A DNA stretch of 6,531 nt, from NCBI GenBank assembly GCA_948552115.1, contig CAOWNX010000040.1, positions 1-6,531 on the forward strand. The letters run 5' to 3'. The position numbers were made by a program, and so were the translations under genes. Under the pieces are notes generated by a model that saw nothing but the letters and a program-made list of their open reading frames with translations, had not been told where the DNA came from and did not search any database. Positions 6,079 to 6,531 of the stretch are shown here, one piece after another (position 1 is the first letter of the stretch; every line of letters starts with the position of its first letter). The stretch is from an uncultured Bacilli bacterium. GTDB taxonomy: Bacteria > Bacillota_I > Bacilli_A > RF39 > UBA660.

Positions 6079-6264
6079 AAGATTTTATTTGTATCTGTTT
6101 TAAATATAATTCGTTTAACCAAACTTTGTCATAAAGAAAATGATATAGAATCTTACTACAGAAAAAAACGTAATGAAGGGAAACATCATTACGTTGCTAC
6201 AATTGCTTGTACTACCAAATTATTACGTAAAATTTTTGTACAATGCAAACAATTAGATAAGTAG
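6079..6264 (+). pseudogene. C-terminal remainder of the transposase after the TGA
   Basis: The same frame stays open for 61 codons to TAG at 6262-6264. It reads KILFVSVLNIIRLTK...ESYYRKKRNEGKHHYVATIACTTKLLRKIFVQC, which matches the usual helical C-terminus of IS110 transposases (short helix, basic loop, final helix with KLLR). Read through, the protein would be 393 residues, normal for the family. There is no start codon with a ribosome site at its head, so it is unlikely to be translated separately. Confidence 0.85.
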
Positions 6265-6285
6265 TTATCACCACATAACTGCTTA
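6258..6285 (+). terminator. Hairpin across the transposase stop codon
   Basis: TAAGTAGTTAT pairs with ATAACTGCTTA (11 pairs, one G-U) around a CACCAC loop, followed by a weak T-rich stretch. The TAG stop lies in the 5' arm. It may end the transposase mRNA or protect its 3' end. The poor T-run makes strong termination doubtful. Confidence 0.45.
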
Positions 6286-6313
6286 CTATATTTTATACTA
6301 ATCTAACCACATT

Positions 6314-6341
6314 ATTTCATATTTTTAAAAAAATATGAAAT
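6314..6341. repeat. Perfect 13-bp inverted repeat in the IS right end
   Basis: ATTTCATATTTTT and its exact complement separated by AA, about 65 bp inside the right terminus. Like the left-end palindrome it is followed by a TTCG sequence. It could be a recombinase-recognition or RNA structure element. Function unknown. Confidence 0.6.
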
Positions 6342-6364
6342 TTCGTGTCTTTTTAGTATGTCTT

Positions 6365-6380
6365 ACTATATCATATTAAT
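6365..6380 (+). other. Near-perfect copy of the inferred IS target inside the right end
   Basis: ACTATATCATATTAAT matches 15 of 16 bases of the target spelled by the two proposed target guides (ATTATATCA plus the complement of ATTAATATGA). The occupied site matches 13 of 16. It could alternatively mark a different right boundary. Confidence 0.5.
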
Positions 6381-6386
6381 TTAGTG

Positions 6387-6392
6387 TTGACA
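6387..6392 (+). promoter_or_regulatory. -35 half of the circle-junction promoter (right end)
   Basis: A consensus TTGACA pointing outward, 13 bp from the right terminus. No good -10 follows at 16-18 bp in the integrated state, whereas joining to the left end gives TATAAT at 17 bp. Confidence 0.65.
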
Positions 6393-6417
6393 AATCTTAG
6401 AATGTCATAATAGATAG

Positions 6418-6446
6418 TTGAAAAACACAAAATACTTTGCTATAAT
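6418..6446 (+). promoter_or_regulatory. Promoter of tRNA-Lys
   Basis: TTGAAA (6418-6423), 17-bp spacer, perfect TATAAT (6441-6446), with a start about 8 nt before the tRNA. The IS core ends 10 bp upstream of the -35, so this promoter escaped the insertion. Confidence 0.8.
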
Positions 6447-6460
6447 TATTTTGTGGATAC

Positions 6461-6531
6461 GTCTCCTTAGCTCAGTTGGTAGAGCAACTGACTCTTAATC
6501 AGTGGGTCCACGGTTCGAGCCCGTGAGGGGA
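6461..6531 (+). tRNA. tRNA-Lys (anticodon CTT), 3' end cut by window
   Basis: GTCTCCT begins the acceptor stem and pairs with AGGGGA plus the next base outside the window. The D arm GCTCAGTTGGTAGAGC and T arm CACGGTTCGAGCCCGTG are canonical. The anticodon stem ACTGA/TCAGT encloses CTCTTAA, giving CTT. The last acceptor base, discriminator and CCA lie beyond the edge. Confidence 0.95.

Larger units (their letters stand above)
4806..6405 (+). mobile_element. IS110-family insertion sequence, about 1.6 kb
   Basis: The element holds one DEDD transposase gene, a 277-nt noncoding left end with a bridge-RNA-like fold and a 141-nt right end. No terminal inverted repeat is visible, as usual for the IS110 group. 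The boundaries are placed between two copies of a CA core (4804-4805 and 6406-6407). Guide-like segments in the left end match the left flank (ATTATATCA) and the right terminus (TTAGAATGT), and joining the ends makes a consensus promoter. The empty site would have read ATTATATCATAATAGATAG, between the membrane-protein promoter and the tRNA-Lys promoter. Because of the TGA in the transposase gene this copy may not move on its own. An alternative right end near 6371 was considered and is less consistent. Confidence 0.8.

Noticed and set aside
6367..6373. Right IS boundary at the TATATCA copy, giving a 7-bp direct repeat with 4799-4805
   Set aside because: It gives a 10-base right target match, but it leaves the consensus -35, the 9-base left donor match and the exact 17-bp junction spacing outside the element. 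The outer boundary at 6405 explains more, though this option is not fully excluded.
4806..6405. Terminal inverted repeats or a long target duplication
   Set aside because: The two ends show no matching inverted sequence; only the CA core is shared, as expected for IS110-type recombination.
6387..6416. TTGACA at 6387 as a second tRNA-Lys promoter
   Set aside because: No acceptable -10 lies 16-18 bp downstream, and the tRNA already has TTGAAA-17-TATAAT closer by.

Overview
The window is AT-rich low-GC Bacillota-type DNA. It has strong Shine-Dalgarno sites, SigA-like promoters with 17-bp spacers, tRNA genes with encoded CCA, and a YidD/RNase III/CarD/NagZ gene complement. All six complete resident genes stop at TAA, and tryptophan is written TGG, so the standard bacterial code fits. 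An uncultured gut Bacilli or Erysipelotrichia-like lineage is plausible, but nothing here fixes the genus.

Layout. At the left edge is the 5' part of a ribonuclease III gene (minus strand). It diverges from a plus-strand pair: yidD (TTG start) and, overlapping by one base in TAATG, a lipoprotein of the ZnuA/TroA family that has lost its usual metal-ligand histidines. This pair converges on a 317-residue protein of unknown function, with overlapping stop codons inside an intrinsic terminator. To the right, all on the minus strand, are tRNA-Glu and tRNA-Ile behind one promoter, a CarD-type RNA polymerase-binding protein with a terminator-like hairpin in its leader, a secreted NagZ-type glycoside hydrolase, and a small two-helix membrane protein.

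The most interesting part is 4806-6405, an IS110-family element inserted between the small membrane gene and a tRNA-Lys gene. The transposase has the D8-E59-D100-D103 set and a Tnp (Transposase_20) domain, but its frame is broken by TGA at codon 332 and stays open for 61 more codons. The about 280-nt left end folds on paper like a bridge RNA: a 5' hairpin, then a target-type loop and a donor-type loop. The four expected guide segments match the genomic flanks and the element ends around a shared CA core: left target 9/9, left donor 9/9, right target 5, right donor 5. If the ends are joined as in a circular intermediate, they form TTGACA-N17-TATAAT, an exact consensus promoter reading into the bridge RNA. 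These independent agreements define both ends to the base without any terminal inverted repeat.

The element has landed at the edge of the extended -10 box (TGATATAAT, minus strand) of the neighbouring membrane-protein promoter. Its right end also carries a 15/16 copy of its own inferred target. The bridge-RNA interpretation is an inference from paper folding and string matching and has not been tested computationally.
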